A stretch of 22,643 nucleotides of DNA from DATCLA01 sp036564195 (GCA_036564195.1 DATCLA010000223.1:1-22643); one strand, 5' to 3'. Counted from the stretch's first letter, positions 1-7,722 are shown. Made by a program: numbers and translations. Notes: generated by a model not told the origin, from the letters alone.

Positions 1-864
1 TGTCATGATCCCGGCAAACTCACCGGCCCGGTGACCCAAAGCAAGGGATGGTACAGGATTCAAAGTATGGGTCCTGACCGTCAAATCTTCAATATTGCCA
101 TGATCACTAACGATTAACAAATCCAGGTTAAATTCCGCCAACCGATCAGCCAACGTTTTAATAAAACAGTCCAACCGTTCCAGCAATTCCAAAGCTAAAT
201 CCCAGTCCTGGCTGTGACCGCAGCGATCGGTCTGAAAATATTCGAATAGGGTAAACTCATTTTGCGCCGCTAACCGGATTAAATTGTCAGCCGCCACCTC
301 CGGCCGCATAACGGGAAGCTCATAACCTTTAGCTTGTAATTGCTCATTGGTAATATCCTGATAAACCCCTGTACCCTTTGCCAAATCCTCGGTCATCAAT
401 AAACGGCAACCACCGCCCAGCGCCGCAGTGGTAGTTACCGAATGCTGCCAACGACTGCTCCGAATGGCTTCAAAATATTCCTTAGTAAAAACATTGGCGA
501 ACACCGCGGGACGGCCGGCCTGATTCAACCGTTTAAACAAGTTCTGTTCCTGTAAGATCCGGCACAGAGTTGGAGTAGGAAAACCGTTGATATGCCTACC
601 ACAGAACTTAGCGACATTAATCCCGGAGAAGATCACTGTCTGCCCGGTAGCGCTTTGCGGCAGGCCGGCCACTTTCAAAGTGGTTTCAGTAGGTAGACAA
701 ACCAGGCCCGGCCTAATGATCCCGTCACCAACCGAAGCCCGGGTCAACGGTTCCCCCTCCAGCAACTCCCGGACAAAGGGCATCTCAGCCCGGGCTAACG
801 GATTAATCTGTGGGTCAAGGCTTCCCAGACCGAAACCGTCTAAAAACAACATGATCAGCGGCAA
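1..864 (-). CDS. Metalloenzyme of the alkaline phosphatase / iPGM superfamily (3' end outside window)
   Basis: The visible 288 codons stay open to the left edge, so the C-terminus is missing. The residues form the two-metal set of the superfamily that includes cofactor-independent phosphoglycerate mutase and phosphopentomutase. They are Asp9 in FLDGFGLG, probable nucleophile Thr73 in SATGQT, Asp213 and His217 in TDRCGH, Asp254-His255 in SDHGN, and His266 in the HTLNPVP stretch. It probably hydrolyses or transfers a phosphate ester in the cytoplasm; the substrate cannot be read from sequence. I chose the TTG at 864-862 because an AAAGGGAG Shine-Dalgarno lies 7 bases before it and because it follows the DUF421 stop by one base, which suggests translational coupling. 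The ATG at 852 is a weaker alternative. It is the last visible gene of a minus-strand run with cvpA and DUF421. Family assignment is firm; specific function is not. Confidence 0.88.
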   Translation of the reverse strand, partial: MPLIMLFLDGFGLGSLDPQINPLARAEMPFVRELLEGEPLTRASVGDGIIRPGLVCLPTETTLKVAGLPQSATGQTVIFSGINVAKFCGRHINGFPTPTLCRILQEQNLFKRLNQAGRPAVFANVFTKEYFEAIRSSRWQHSVTTTAALGGGCRLLMTEDLAKGTGVYQDITNEQLQAKGYELPVMRPEVAADNLIRLAAQNEFTLFEYFQTDRCGHSQDWDLALELLERLDCFIKTLADRLAEFNLDLLIVSDHGNIEDLTVRTHTLNPVPSLALGHRAGEFAGIMT

Positions 865-865
865 A

Positions 866-1432
866 TTAATTCTCCCTTTCCGAAAGCAGCTTTGCTTTGA
901 GCTCCTGCACCTCCCGGCGCAGAGCTTTGAACTCCTGCAACAGTTGTAAATTTAAGTCTTCGGCTTGACTATCTTCTTTCAAAATTACGCTAAACTTACC
1001 GCAAGCCTCCAATATGGCCCTGGATACCTGTGAAATATCGGAAACCCCTTCTTTGCGTAACTCCTGACGGAGGTCCGCCCGGGAGATATGTTCCTTAGCC
1101 AAATTCTTTTCATAAATTACACCATCCTTAATTAACAGGGTCGGTGTTCCTTCGATCAACCGGCTAAAAGCCGGATATTTAAAAGTCAGGAGTGAAAAAG
1201 TGTATTCCAGTATACCCAAAAGGATCAAAATCAGCAAGCCTTTCCCCAGCGGCACTTGTTGTTCCAAACCCACAATCACGATGACATCGCCAATCCCAAC
1301 CATAATTACAAAATCAAACAGGCTGAGTTCACCCAAAGCCCGCTTCCCCATGATCCGGACCACTAATAACGCCGCCAGATAGATGCCGATCATGTTCAGG
1401 CTGAAATTGAAAATCTCCCGCAGCTGTTCCAT
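866..1432 (-). CDS. DUF421 (YetF/YcaP-type) membrane protein
   Basis: This 188-residue protein has about three N-terminal membrane segments (roughly residues 10-28, 38-56 and 63-83), then a cytoplasmic domain. Family hallmarks are VRIMGKRALGELS near residues 25-37 and the segment EGTPTLLIKDGVIYEKNL at 94-111, followed by an ISRADLRQELR helix. DUF421 proteins such as Bacillus YetF and YdfS are inner-membrane proteins of uncertain biochemical role, some linked to spores. The C-terminal 40 residues are charged and probably helical. Only one base separates its stop from the TTG start of the next gene, so the two are probably co-translated. The ATG at 1432 lacks a convincing Shine-Dalgarno, and an in-frame stop lies a short way upstream, so little room exists for a different start. 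Family call is confident; function unknown. Confidence 0.88.
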   Translation of the reverse strand: MEQLREIFNFSLNMIGIYLAALLVVRIMGKRALGELSLFDFVIMVGIGDVIVIVGLEQQVPLGKGLLILILLGILEYTFSLLTFKYPAFSRLIEGTPTLLIKDGVIYEKNLAKEHISRADLRQELRKEGVSDISQVSRAILEACGKFSVILKEDSQAEDLNLQLLQEFKALRREVQELKAKLLSEREN

Positions 1433-1486
1433 AGCCGTAGTATGAGCCAGTTTCCAGTCGAATCATACAAATGTGGTATAATGGAG

Positions 1487-2305
1487 CTATTTAGTCCGTC
1501 CGCAAACCGGGCAACTGCCCCTGGCGATGGTAGTTTGGGGATTGGGCCAAACTTTGCAATCCAAGGCCGGTTCTCTCAGTAAGTATTCATAAGGGCATTC
1601 TCCTTTAAGCAGATGATGCCCTTCAAAAGTCAGACAGCCGTCACTAACTAGCCCGCATTGGGGACAGACCAATTGAGGGTAAGCAACCAAACCCTGTTTA
1701 ACCAAACCTTTGGATTCCACTTTAGCGCCACAATGGATACAGGTAGCACCCTTTAATTGGTTATAATCCAGATTGCGGAAGCTTAAACCCTCTGGCGAGA
1801 TCACCAGCCGGGGAAATTCATCCGGTAAAACCCGTTCCTGAATTTGGTAAAAAAGCGGTGTCAACCGTAGTAAGTCACCAGCTAAAACTGAGGCTCCGAT
1901 CTGATCGTGGAGTAGCCTCCATGGAATTGCCATCAGCACTAACAAGACAATCATGATAATCATCCCTGCCTTGACAGTGCCGAAAATTACTCCGCCAACA
2001 TTATCCAAAAAAATTACCGGTTCATTTTGCCGTCTGACATGCCAGCGTTTTCCGATTAAACTGACGCTGCCGCCTACTAAAACTACAATCAAGATGAAGC
2101 CAAGCACATTTGTAAAAACTTCTGAAAAGTGGCTCCATTGCGCTAAAGCGCTCCCTAATTGCCGGTAAAATTTGAAGGCCAGGATTAAGGCGACAACACT
2201 GCCCACCACATCGAATAGTTGTTGGATTAAACCTTTACGATACCCTTGAAAAATAAAAAAACCAAATACTCCGGCAATCATCCAATCCAGCCAGTTCACC
2301 GGCAC
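1487..2305 (-). CDS. CvpA-family membrane protein with C-terminal cysteine-rich zinc-ribbon-like tail
   Basis: Residues 1-165 match the CvpA/YshB family: NWLDWMIAGVFGFFIFQGYRKG at the start (residues 4-25), then further membrane segments around 35-50, 65-85 and 105-128. CvpA was named for its need in colicin V production; in Firmicutes it usually follows zapA near pheST, as here. Family members are commonly about 160-180 residues, but this one is 272. The extra 85-90 residues carry nine cysteines: C189/C192, C214/C217, C224, C237, C250 and C265/C268. Three of the pairs are CxxC followed by Gly, plus His230-His231. This looks like one complete zinc ribbon (189-217) and a second metal site. The reading frame is continuous, so it is a true fusion here. 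Start is GTG 2305 (AGAGG five bases upstream) or GTG 2299 (AAGG seven bases upstream). CvpA part confident; zinc binding inferred. Confidence 0.85.
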   Translation of the reverse strand: MPVNWLDWMIAGVFGFFIFQGYRKGLIQQLFDVVGSVVALILAFKFYRQLGSALAQWSHFSEVFTNVLGFILIVVLVGGSVSLIGKRWHVRRQNEPVIFLDNVGGVIFGTVKAGMIIMIVLLVLMAIPWRLLHDQIGASVLAGDLLRLTPLFYQIQERVLPDEFPRLVISPEGLSFRNLDYNQLKGATCIHCGAKVESKGLVKQGLVAYPQLVCPQCGLVSDGCLTFEGHHLLKGECPYEYLLREPALDCKVWPNPQTTIARGSCPVCGRTK

Positions 2306-2329
2306 ACCTTCCTCTCTTAGGTTTAAACC

Positions 2330-2599
2330 TCATTTGGCTTCTTCAATCAACTCTTCTAAAAGCTTATAATCCTGTCGTAATTTATGAAGTTCATCAGCAA
2401 CTTTTAAAGCGCTGAACAATAATACCTGGGTTTTATTGAGCCGCGGGTTGGACTGGCTGACGTTATTAATGGTACTTTCGATATAGCTGACAACTTCCTG
2501 CATATATTCGATACTATCATTACCCCGGATAATATAGTCATCGCCCATAATCTTAAAAACGCAGCTATTTCCGACGAACTCTTCTTTGGGTCCAGGCAT
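2330..2599 (-). CDS. zapA: Cell division protein ZapA
   Basis: This 89-residue protein has the ZapA pattern: a short N-terminal beta segment with I-x-G-x-x-Y (KIMGDDYIIRG), then a helix, then a long C-terminal coiled coil with the family motif NPRLNKTQVLLFSALKVADE. ZapA binds FtsZ and promotes bundling of FtsZ filaments at the division ring. The position between pheT and cvpA is the usual Firmicutes location. I chose the ATG at 2599 because AGGAG lies about 10 bases upstream; the in-frame GTG at 2608 would sit one base after that AGGAG and is not usable. The spacing to cvpA is about 25 bases, so co-transcription is likely. Confidence 0.9.
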   Translation of the reverse strand: MPGPKEEFVGNSCVFKIMGDDYIIRGNDSIEYMQEVVSYIESTINNVSQSNPRLNKTQVLLFSALKVADELHKLRQDYKLLEELIEEAK

Positions 2600-2690
2600 A
2601 ATAATCACACTCCTGATACTTCGATCCTTGTCGTCTTTTTAGCTATCCCCAAATAAATTCGTCTAGTATGGGCGATCTCCTTCAGCAAGG

Positions 2691-3563
2691 CTACACTTTG
2701 ATGACAATCCCAATTAAATCAGGTAAATAATATAAAAAACCGCCACAGCTTAAACCCATGATTAAGGCTGAAAGCGGAAGAACCGGACGGCTTAACCTGG
2801 ACAAAACCTCCCGGGTAAGTAAGAGATAATGCAAACGGGGCAATAACCCCTGCAACTCTCCAGATTCTAAGTTGCGCCATTTTAACAACAGGTTCAATTC
2901 ACAGTCAATCAGTGCCAGCTTACTAGAGAATTTCTGCTGCGAGCGCCAATAACCGATCCCTAACAAACTAAACTCAATTATTAAAAAGAGGATCACTAAA
3001 AAACGACTGTAAAAGATTACGTCCAGCCAATAGAAGCTGACCAGATAAAAAAAGGCCAGGCCTGCCAAGAAAGTCAACCAAATTCCCAATTTGATCGCAT
3101 CCGACCACAATCCCTGCCAGCAGCCGGTGATCATTCCCGGCTCCGCTGTGGCAAAAGCATTAGCCCAGTACGCAAACAGAGCACCGCCGGTTTCAATCAT
3201 CATAGTGAAGACCAATGCCCATAAGAAGGTGTCGGTTACCACCAACCCGCAATAAAGCCACTGAAACATTTTCTCAACTCTAATCATAGCAGCCCCGCCT
3301 AAAATTAAAAATAAGAGGCCACAAATCCAACGGGACTTTCCCTCCAACCGGTATTGGGGAAATAAAAAGTAGCGGCCGGCAAAGACAATGGCCACCACTA
3401 ACACCTTACACTGGACAATTGGCAGCAGTTCAAAGAGAACACACCCGGCTTGCTCCATCATACTTAAGCTAAACGAGACCAGCACCCAGCTCAAAGTGAT
3501 TCCTAAAAAAACCATGCCGGTTTGCGTCCAGGTCTGGTTTTTAGTCATTTGGTAGTAATCCAT
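2691..3563 (-). CDS. Multi-pass membrane protein, unrecognised
   Basis: I do not recognise this 290-residue protein. It is strongly hydrophobic, with about seven or eight predicted membrane spans: near residues 15-33, 40-63, 80-93, 100-120, 155-180, 185-205 and 265-288. A more polar, probably cytoplasmic stretch with Lys, Arg and Leu-rich helices lies at about 207-262. No transporter signature, catalytic motif or signal peptide is visible. The gene fills the gap between pheT and zapA, which are normally adjacent or nearly so. I chose the ATG at 3563 because GGGGG lies 7 bases upstream; an earlier in-frame start near 3623 would add 20 polar residues translated through a strong hairpin. That hairpin (3569-3611) covers the Shine-Dalgarno and may control expression. 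Real gene likely; function unknown. Confidence 0.75.
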   Translation of the reverse strand: MDYYQMTKNQTWTQTGMVFLGITLSWVLVSFSLSMMEQAGCVLFELLPIVQCKVLVVAIVFAGRYFLFPQYRLEGKSRWICGLLFLILGGAAMIRVEKMFQWLYCGLVVTDTFLWALVFTMMIETGGALFAYWANAFATAEPGMITGCWQGLWSDAIKLGIWLTFLAGLAFFYLVSFYWLDVIFYSRFLVILFLIIEFSLLGIGYWRSQQKFSSKLALIDCELNLLLKWRNLESGELQGLLPRLHYLLLTREVLSRLSRPVLPLSALIMGLSCGGFLYYLPDLIGIVIKV

Positions 3564-3568
3564 GAAAA

Positions 3569-3611
3569 CACCCCCGGTAGTTTTGGTACAATCTATGAAC
3601 TGCCGGGGGTG
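3569..3611 (-). promoter_or_regulatory. GC-rich hairpin covering a Shine-Dalgarno; possible weak terminator after pheT
   Basis: The arms CACCCCCGGCAG and CTACCGGGGGTG pair over 12 positions with a single mismatch and enclose a 19-base loop. The 3' arm contains the GGGGG that would serve as Shine-Dalgarno for the membrane gene starting at 3563, and is followed by TTTTC then ATG. It therefore fits either an SD-sequestering hairpin or a terminator with a very short T-tract ending the pheST message about 46 bases after the pheT stop. Sequence alone does not decide between these. Confidence 0.6.
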
Positions 3612-3656
3612 AATAGAACTCAAACGAAGTCGGCGACGACCGCCTCAAATCGTAGT

Positions 3657-6062
3657 TTAACTTCGAATCACTGCGCCGTACTTAGCATTTAACTTTTCCA
3701 ACAGTTCCGCCTGGATCTGGTTGACCTCAGTATCGCTTAAAGTCCGTTCCTTCGAACGGTAAGTAAGGCTAAAAGCCAGACTACGCTGGCCGGCAGGCAG
3801 CTGGCTGCCTTGATAGACATCGAAGAGTTCCACTGACTCAACCAAGCCGCCGCTCATTGAGTTGATCTCCGCAATCACCGTTTCCGGAGTAATGTCAACC
3901 GGTAAAACCAGGGCTAAATCCCGCTGAATCGCAGGAAATCGTGGCGGAGCTTCAAAACTAATTTCCGGACAACGCATTGATTCTAGCAGGGTTAAGTCCA
4001 GTTCGATCAGGAAGACCGCTTTGGTTAATTCATAGGCTGCGGCAACCGTAGGGTGTAACCGGCCCATAAACCCAACCGTCTGACCGTTAATTTGGATATC
4101 GGCCGACTGACCGGGATGTAAAAATGGTTGGGCCGAACGGCGCCAGGCTGGCGCCGGAAACTTAAACTGCCTGCTTAGCAACTCTACGATTCCCTTGAGA
4201 TCATAAAAATCAAATTCGGCCGTAGTTTGGTTCCAACCAATCTCGGCTCGCCGGCCCATTAAGCCGATGGATAGATGGAGCGGTTCCTCGGGAAGCAACG
4301 CTCCTTCCTTAGGCCAATAAACCCGGGCTATTTCATAAAGGGCCAGATCATTCTGGCGGCGCTTGGCATTAAATGCCAGCACCTCTAACATGCCGTCAAC
4401 CAGGGTCGTCCGCATAACGGCCTGAGTTTCACTAAGCGGTACCAGCAAATCAACGGTCCTGCTCAGCGGCGCATCAGGAGCAATCCCTAACTTAGCAGCG
4501 GTATCTTTGGCACACAGGCTATAGGTAACAATCTCGGTCAACCCAATTCCTTGGAGTAAATGACCCAGTTCCAGTTGGAACTTTTGAAACGGTGTCCGCA
4601 GGCCTGCCACCTTACTGGCAGGCAATGTGGCGGGGATGCGATGGTACCCGTACAGCCGGGCAACTTCTTCAGCCAGATCCGCCATATGGGTCACATCCCT
4701 CCGGTAGGTTGGAACCGTTACGGTAATTCCTTCCGTCCCGCTTGCGGTTACCTTAAAATTCACCCGTTCCAGATAATTACGGATCGCCTGGCCGGAAAGG
4801 TCCGTACCGAGCCAGCGGTTGATCCGGGAGTAAGTAGTGTTAATCTGTACCGGTTGAACCGGCTTCGGGTATTGGTCAAGATAACCGCGGGCTACTTTAC
4901 CTGCTCTAAGGGACTCAATGAGTTCCGCCGCCCGGTTCAGCGCGGCGATGGTGCCATTGGGGTCAATGCCCCGTTCAAAGCGGAGGGCCGCCTCAGTGTG
5001 CAAATCCAAGGCTTTAGCGGTCTTCCTGATGCTGACCGGGTTAAAATAAGCCGCTTCCAACAACAGATTAACCGTCTGGTCGGTTACTTCGCTACTGCAG
5101 CCACCCATTACCCCGGCTACGCAGAGCCCGGCCGAGGAGTCGGCGATTAGCAGGTCGTCTCGGTTCAAACACCGCTCGACCTGATCCAGAGTTACCAGCT
5201 TTTCGCCTGCTTTCGCCCGACGGACAATGACCGTTTTTTCAGAAATCCGATCCAAATCAAAGGCATGGAGGGGCTGATTATATTCCAACATCACGTAGTT
5301 AGTAATATCGACAATATTGTTAATCGGCCGGACTCCGGCAGCTTTGAGGCGCCGCTGCATCCAGAGAGGCGACGGTGCGATTTTGAGCTCTTGAGCAACC
5401 CGGATCGCGTAACGTGGACAGAGATCCGGAGCATCAACCTGTACCTGGACTAAGTCGGAAACAGCCGGACCTTCTTCCTTTAAGACCGCCGGTTTAAGGT
5501 GGCAAGGGATATCCAAGACTGCTGCTACTTCCCGTGCGACACCGATCATCCCGAGACAGTCAGAACGATTGGCAGTCAACTCCAATATCAGTACCTGATC
5601 GGTAGCATCCAAGACCTGGGCAACCGGAGTCCCCAGGGGCCATTCGCGGTCAAATACCAAAATCCCGGTGGATTCTTGCTCCACATCCAATTCTGCGCCG
5701 GAACAAAGCATCCCTTCAGACTTAACCCCTTTAAACTCAACCGGAGCAATGGTCTTACCGCCGGGAAGTATCGCGCCGGGTAATGCCAACGGGACCAAGT
5801 CTCCTATTTTCAAATTTTTAGCTGCGGTAACAATCTGTTTGCTACTGCCTGCGCCGATATTAATCCAGGTAATTAGCAAGTTGTCCGCTTCCGGGTGTTT
5901 TTCAATGCCGCATACTTTACCGACGACAATCTCCCGATACCGGGCTGCCTGATCTTCAATGGACTCTACCGCAATACCCGCCATAGTCAGGCGTTCCGCT
6001 AATTCTGCCGCATTTAAATCGATCTGTACGTATTCTTTAAGCCATTCAAATGAAACCCGCAT
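3657..6062 (-). CDS. pheT: Phenylalanine--tRNA ligase beta subunit
   Basis: This 801-residue protein has the full bacterial PheT layout. The EMAP-like tRNA-binding domain lies around residues 40-150 (VGKVCGIEKHPEADNLLI), followed by the B3/B4 editing domain, which includes ELTANRSDCLGMIGVAREVA. The B5 domain is near 400-475, the catalytic-like core follows, and the C-terminal FDX-ACB anticodon-binding domain covers about the last 95 residues (PPRFPAIQRDLALVLP through YRSKERTLSDTEVNQIQ). With PheS it forms the alpha2-beta2 enzyme that charges tRNA-Phe; the beta subunit edits mischarged Tyr. The ATG at 6062 lies 14 bases after the pheS stop behind a GGGGGG Shine-Dalgarno, so the two are co-translated from the T-box-controlled message. 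Length is normal and no lesion is seen. Confidence 0.97.
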   Translation of the reverse strand: MRVSFEWLKEYVQIDLNAAELAERLTMAGIAVESIEDQAARYREIVVGKVCGIEKHPEADNLLITWINIGAGSSKQIVTAAKNLKIGDLVPLALPGAILPGGKTIAPVEFKGVKSEGMLCSGAELDVEQESTGILVFDREWPLGTPVAQVLDATDQVLILELTANRSDCLGMIGVAREVAAVLDIPCHLKPAVLKEEGPAVSDLVQVQVDAPDLCPRYAIRVAQELKIAPSPLWMQRRLKAAGVRPINNIVDITNYVMLEYNQPLHAFDLDRISEKTVIVRRAKAGEKLVTLDQVERCLNRDDLLIADSSAGLCVAGVMGGCSSEVTDQTVNLLLEAAYFNPVSIRKTAKALDLHTEAALRFERGIDPNGTIAALNRAAELIESLRAGKVARGYLDQYPKPVQPVQINTTYSRINRWLGTDLSGQAIRNYLERVNFKVTASGTEGITVTVPTYRRDVTHMADLAEEVARLYGYHRIPATLPASKVAGLRTPFQKFQLELGHLLQGIGLTEIVTYSLCAKDTAAKLGIAPDAPLSRTVDLLVPLSETQAVMRTTLVDGMLEVLAFNAKRRQNDLALYEIARVYWPKEGALLPEEPLHLSIGLMGRRAEIGWNQTTAEFDFYDLKGIVELLSRQFKFPAPAWRRSAQPFLHPGQSADIQINGQTVGFMGRLHPTVAAAYELTKAVFLIELDLTLLESMRCPEISFEAPPRFPAIQRDLALVLPVDITPETVIAEINSMSGGLVESVELFDVYQGSQLPAGQRSLAFSLTYRSKERTLSDTEVNQIQAELLEKLNAKYGAVIRS

Positions 6063-6076
6063 TTCAATCCCCCCGC

Positions 6077-7096
6077 TTAAAATTGGTCCAACGCCCGCTG
6101 GTCGTTTTCGAAAAAGACCCGAATGTCGTTGATCCCATATTTTAACATAGCGATCCGCTCAATACCCAATCCAAAGGCAAATCCGGAATATTTTTCCGGG
6201 TCATACTTAGACATTTTTAAGACCACCGGATTAACCGAACCTGATCCTAAAATCTCCAGCCAGCCGGTGCCTTTACAAACCCGGCAGCCCTGACCGCCAC
6301 AGCCGCAAGAGACATCAACCTCCGCACTGGGCTCGGTAAACGGAAAGTAACTTGGTCTAAACCGGACTTGCCGGTCTTCGCCAAATAATTTCCGGACGAA
6401 GACAGTTAAACACCCCTTCAGATCGCCAAAGGTAATTCCTTCATCCACCACCAGCCCTTCAATCTGATGAAACATCGGTGAGTGGGTCGCATCCAGGGCA
6501 TCACGCCGGTACACCCGCCCCGGCGCAATGATCCGGATCGCCTGGGGGTACATCCGTTCCATGGTTCGGATTTGCACCGGCGAAGTATGCGTCCGCAATA
6601 ACAGTTCCTCAGAAATATAGAGCGAGTCCTGCATATCACGGGCAGGATGGTTTTTCGGTAGATTTAACGCTTCAAAATTATAATAATCGGTCTCCACTTC
6701 CGGCCCTTCAGCGATGCTAAAACCCAACCCTAAAAAGATGGCTTCAATCTCCTCCTGAATTCGGCGGAGCGGATGGGACCGGCCGAAACGGGGTTTACGC
6801 CCCGGTAAGAAAATATCCAATTCTTCTTTAGCCAGTTGAGCTTGTTGCTCAGCGGCAGCCAGCATTTTACCACGTTCACTTAAGGCGCTTTCGATTGCCC
6901 GCCGAACTTGGTTGGCAACTTCACCGATGATCGGCCGGTCCGCCTGAGACAGACTGCCCATCTCGCGCAAAATTGCGGTCAGGCTCCCCTTTTTGCCCAA
7001 AAACTTTATCCGGATCTCATTTAATTTTCCGCTATCCTGAGCAGCCTTAATTTCTTCCACCGCCTCCCGTCGCAACTGTTCCAATTTGGTTTTCAT
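6077..7096 (-). CDS. pheS: Phenylalanine--tRNA ligase alpha subunit
   Basis: This 339-residue protein is a class II synthetase catalytic subunit. An N-terminal coiled-coil tRNA-binding arm (residues 1-90) precedes the linker [20 protein letters not shown]. Motif 2 is near [21 protein letters not shown], the Cys-rich [19 protein letters not shown] typical of many bacterial PheS follows, and motif 3 is [18 protein letters not shown] near the C-terminus. It activates phenylalanine and transfers it to tRNA-Phe. I chose the ATG at 7096 because GGGGGTG lies 6 bases upstream; an earlier in-frame start would lie close behind the leader terminator and lack a Shine-Dalgarno. The T-box leader immediately upstream places the gene under control of uncharged tRNA-Phe. 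Confidence 0.97.
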   Translation of the reverse strand: MKTKLEQLRREAVEEIKAAQDSGKLNEIRIKFLGKKGSLTAILREMGSLSQADRPIIGEVANQVRRAIESALSERGKMLAAAEQQAQLAKEELDIFLPGRKPRFGRSHPLRRIQEEIEAIFLGLGFSIAEGPEVETDYYNFEALNLPKNHPARDMQDSLYISEELLLRTHTSPVQIRTMERMYPQAIRIIAPGRVYRRDALDATHSPMFHQIEGLVVDEGITFGDLKGCLTVFVRKLFGEDRQVRFRPSYFPFTEPSAEVDVSCGCGGQGCRVCKGTGWLEILGSGSVNPVVLKMSKYDPEKYSGFAFGLGIERIAMLKYGINDIRVFFENDQRALDQF

Positions 7097-7127
7097 TCGG
7101 ACACCCCCAAAAAATACCAATTTTTAT

Positions 7128-7165
7128 ATAAAAAAAGCCTTTCACTCCCACTTGGGACGAAAGGC
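7128..7165 (-). terminator. T-box terminator hairpin
   Basis: The stem GCCTTTC / GAAAGGC (7165-7159 with 7143-7137) has an inner TCCCA/TGGGA stem and is followed directly by TTTTTTTATAT. It is the off-state structure that competes with the antiterminator formed by the conserved T-box sequence just upstream. Confidence 0.92.
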
Positions 7166-7440
7166 AATGTTTCGCGGTACCACCCAAAATATTGAACTCT
7201 TTCAAGTACAGGAAAGAACATCCGATACTCTATCCCGTTAACGGGGGAAAGCCGTCTCAGCCTACTTTGATTTTGCCTGCCATAAAGGTCATGTATTAGA
7301 CCCCTCGCCAACAAACAATCACTTTCAGCCTGAAGTTCAGGAGGGAACTTCCCTGCACTGTTCCGGGAAAGGTTTTTCAATCACGACCTTTCTCCCTGTA
7401 CCATCCCTAATGCGGTACTTTCCTCCATCATCACTTTTAA
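7128..7440 (-). ncRNA. T-box leader of pheST (Phe, UUC specifier)
   Basis: The transcript reads from about 7440 down to 7128. The near-universal T-box sequence GGGTGGTACCGCG lies at about 7185-7173 and can form the antiterminator with the stem region next to it. It is followed by a clear terminator hairpin (7165-7137) and seven Ts. In Stem I, the 5' side carries AAAGTACC and the 3' side carries GAACTTCAGG. This matches the specifier-loop arrangement AGUA / GAAC-codon-A, with specifier UUC at 7334-7332, a phenylalanine codon that agrees with the downstream genes. Uncharged tRNA-Phe should stabilise the antiterminator and allow pheST transcription. The exact 5' end is not resolved, and I see no good sigma-A promoter just upstream, so transcription may come through from the yqzL promoter. 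Confidence 0.93.
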
Positions 7441-7504
7441 CGAATATTTAATTGTAAACCTGTTCATGTCTCCCAACCGAAAACATAAAATATAAGAGTA
7501 AGTA

Positions 7505-7603
7505 TTAAAATACGGTTTTGACTAATTCTTTATAAATCAAATAGGCGGTGATAGAACCAGTGGTCTCAAAGACTTTCCAAAAAAAATCTGCCGACAAACT
7601 CAC
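7505..7603 (-). CDS. yqzL: YqzL-family small protein
   Basis: A 32-residue reading frame starts at GTG 7603. The core WKVFETTGSITAYLIYKE matches the YqzL pattern of Firmicutes (aromatic-K-x-F-x-x-T-G-x-I-x-x-Y-L-x-x-K-E). YqzL proteins are usually 40-50 residues with this core followed by a variable tail; here the tail is only five residues. Function is unknown. In Bacillus the gene lies near recO/era and glyQS; here it lies between a SpoU methyltransferase and the pheST T-box. A run of five Gs ends 11 bases before the GTG, a slightly long but usable spacing. A strong sigma-A promoter lies about 60 bases upstream with an inverted repeat between them. The motif match makes me fairly confident despite the size. 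Confidence 0.72.
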   Translation of the reverse strand: MSLSADFFWKVFETTGSITAYLIYKELVKTVF

Positions 7604-7619
7604 TTCAACATCATCCCCC

Positions 7620-7642
7620 TTTTCACTGATAGGTAGTGAAAA
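7620..7642 (-). repeat. Perfect 8-bp inverted repeat in the yqzL leader
   Basis: TTTTCACT and AGTGAAAA flank a 7-base spacer. The repeat starts about 20 bases downstream of the -10 box of the yqzL promoter and ends directly before the GGGGG Shine-Dalgarno. It could be an operator for a dimeric repressor or a small RNA hairpin. No family-specific operator is recognised. Confidence 0.55.
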
Positions 7643-7664
7643 CGGTCACCGCATTAACAATTTA

Positions 7665-7693
7665 ATTATATCAAAGCTGTTTAACTTTTACAA
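7665..7693 (-). promoter_or_regulatory. Sigma-A promoter for yqzL (possibly also pheST)
   Basis: TTGTAA at 7693-7688 and a perfect TATAAT at 7670-7665 are separated by exactly 17 bases. Initiation is predicted near 7658. It lies downstream of the methyltransferase stop (7723), so it is an internal promoter for yqzL, and read-through could reach the T-box. Confidence 0.75.
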
Positions 7694-7722
7694 GTAGCAA
7701 GCTGATAATCAGGGCGCCAATC

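Noticed and set aside
1475..1483. Plus-strand TATAAT near 1478 ahead of the cvpA 3' end
   Set aside because: No -35 box at 16-18 bases and no plus-strand gene downstream.
4560..5150. Long plus-strand open frame of 196 codons inside pheT
   Set aside because: It is antisense to a conserved pheT region and its translation shows no family pattern; a shadow of codon bias.
7093..7380. Minus-strand open frame of 95 codons through the T-box leader
   Set aside because: It runs through the specifier stem, T-box and terminator; all conserved features here are RNA features.
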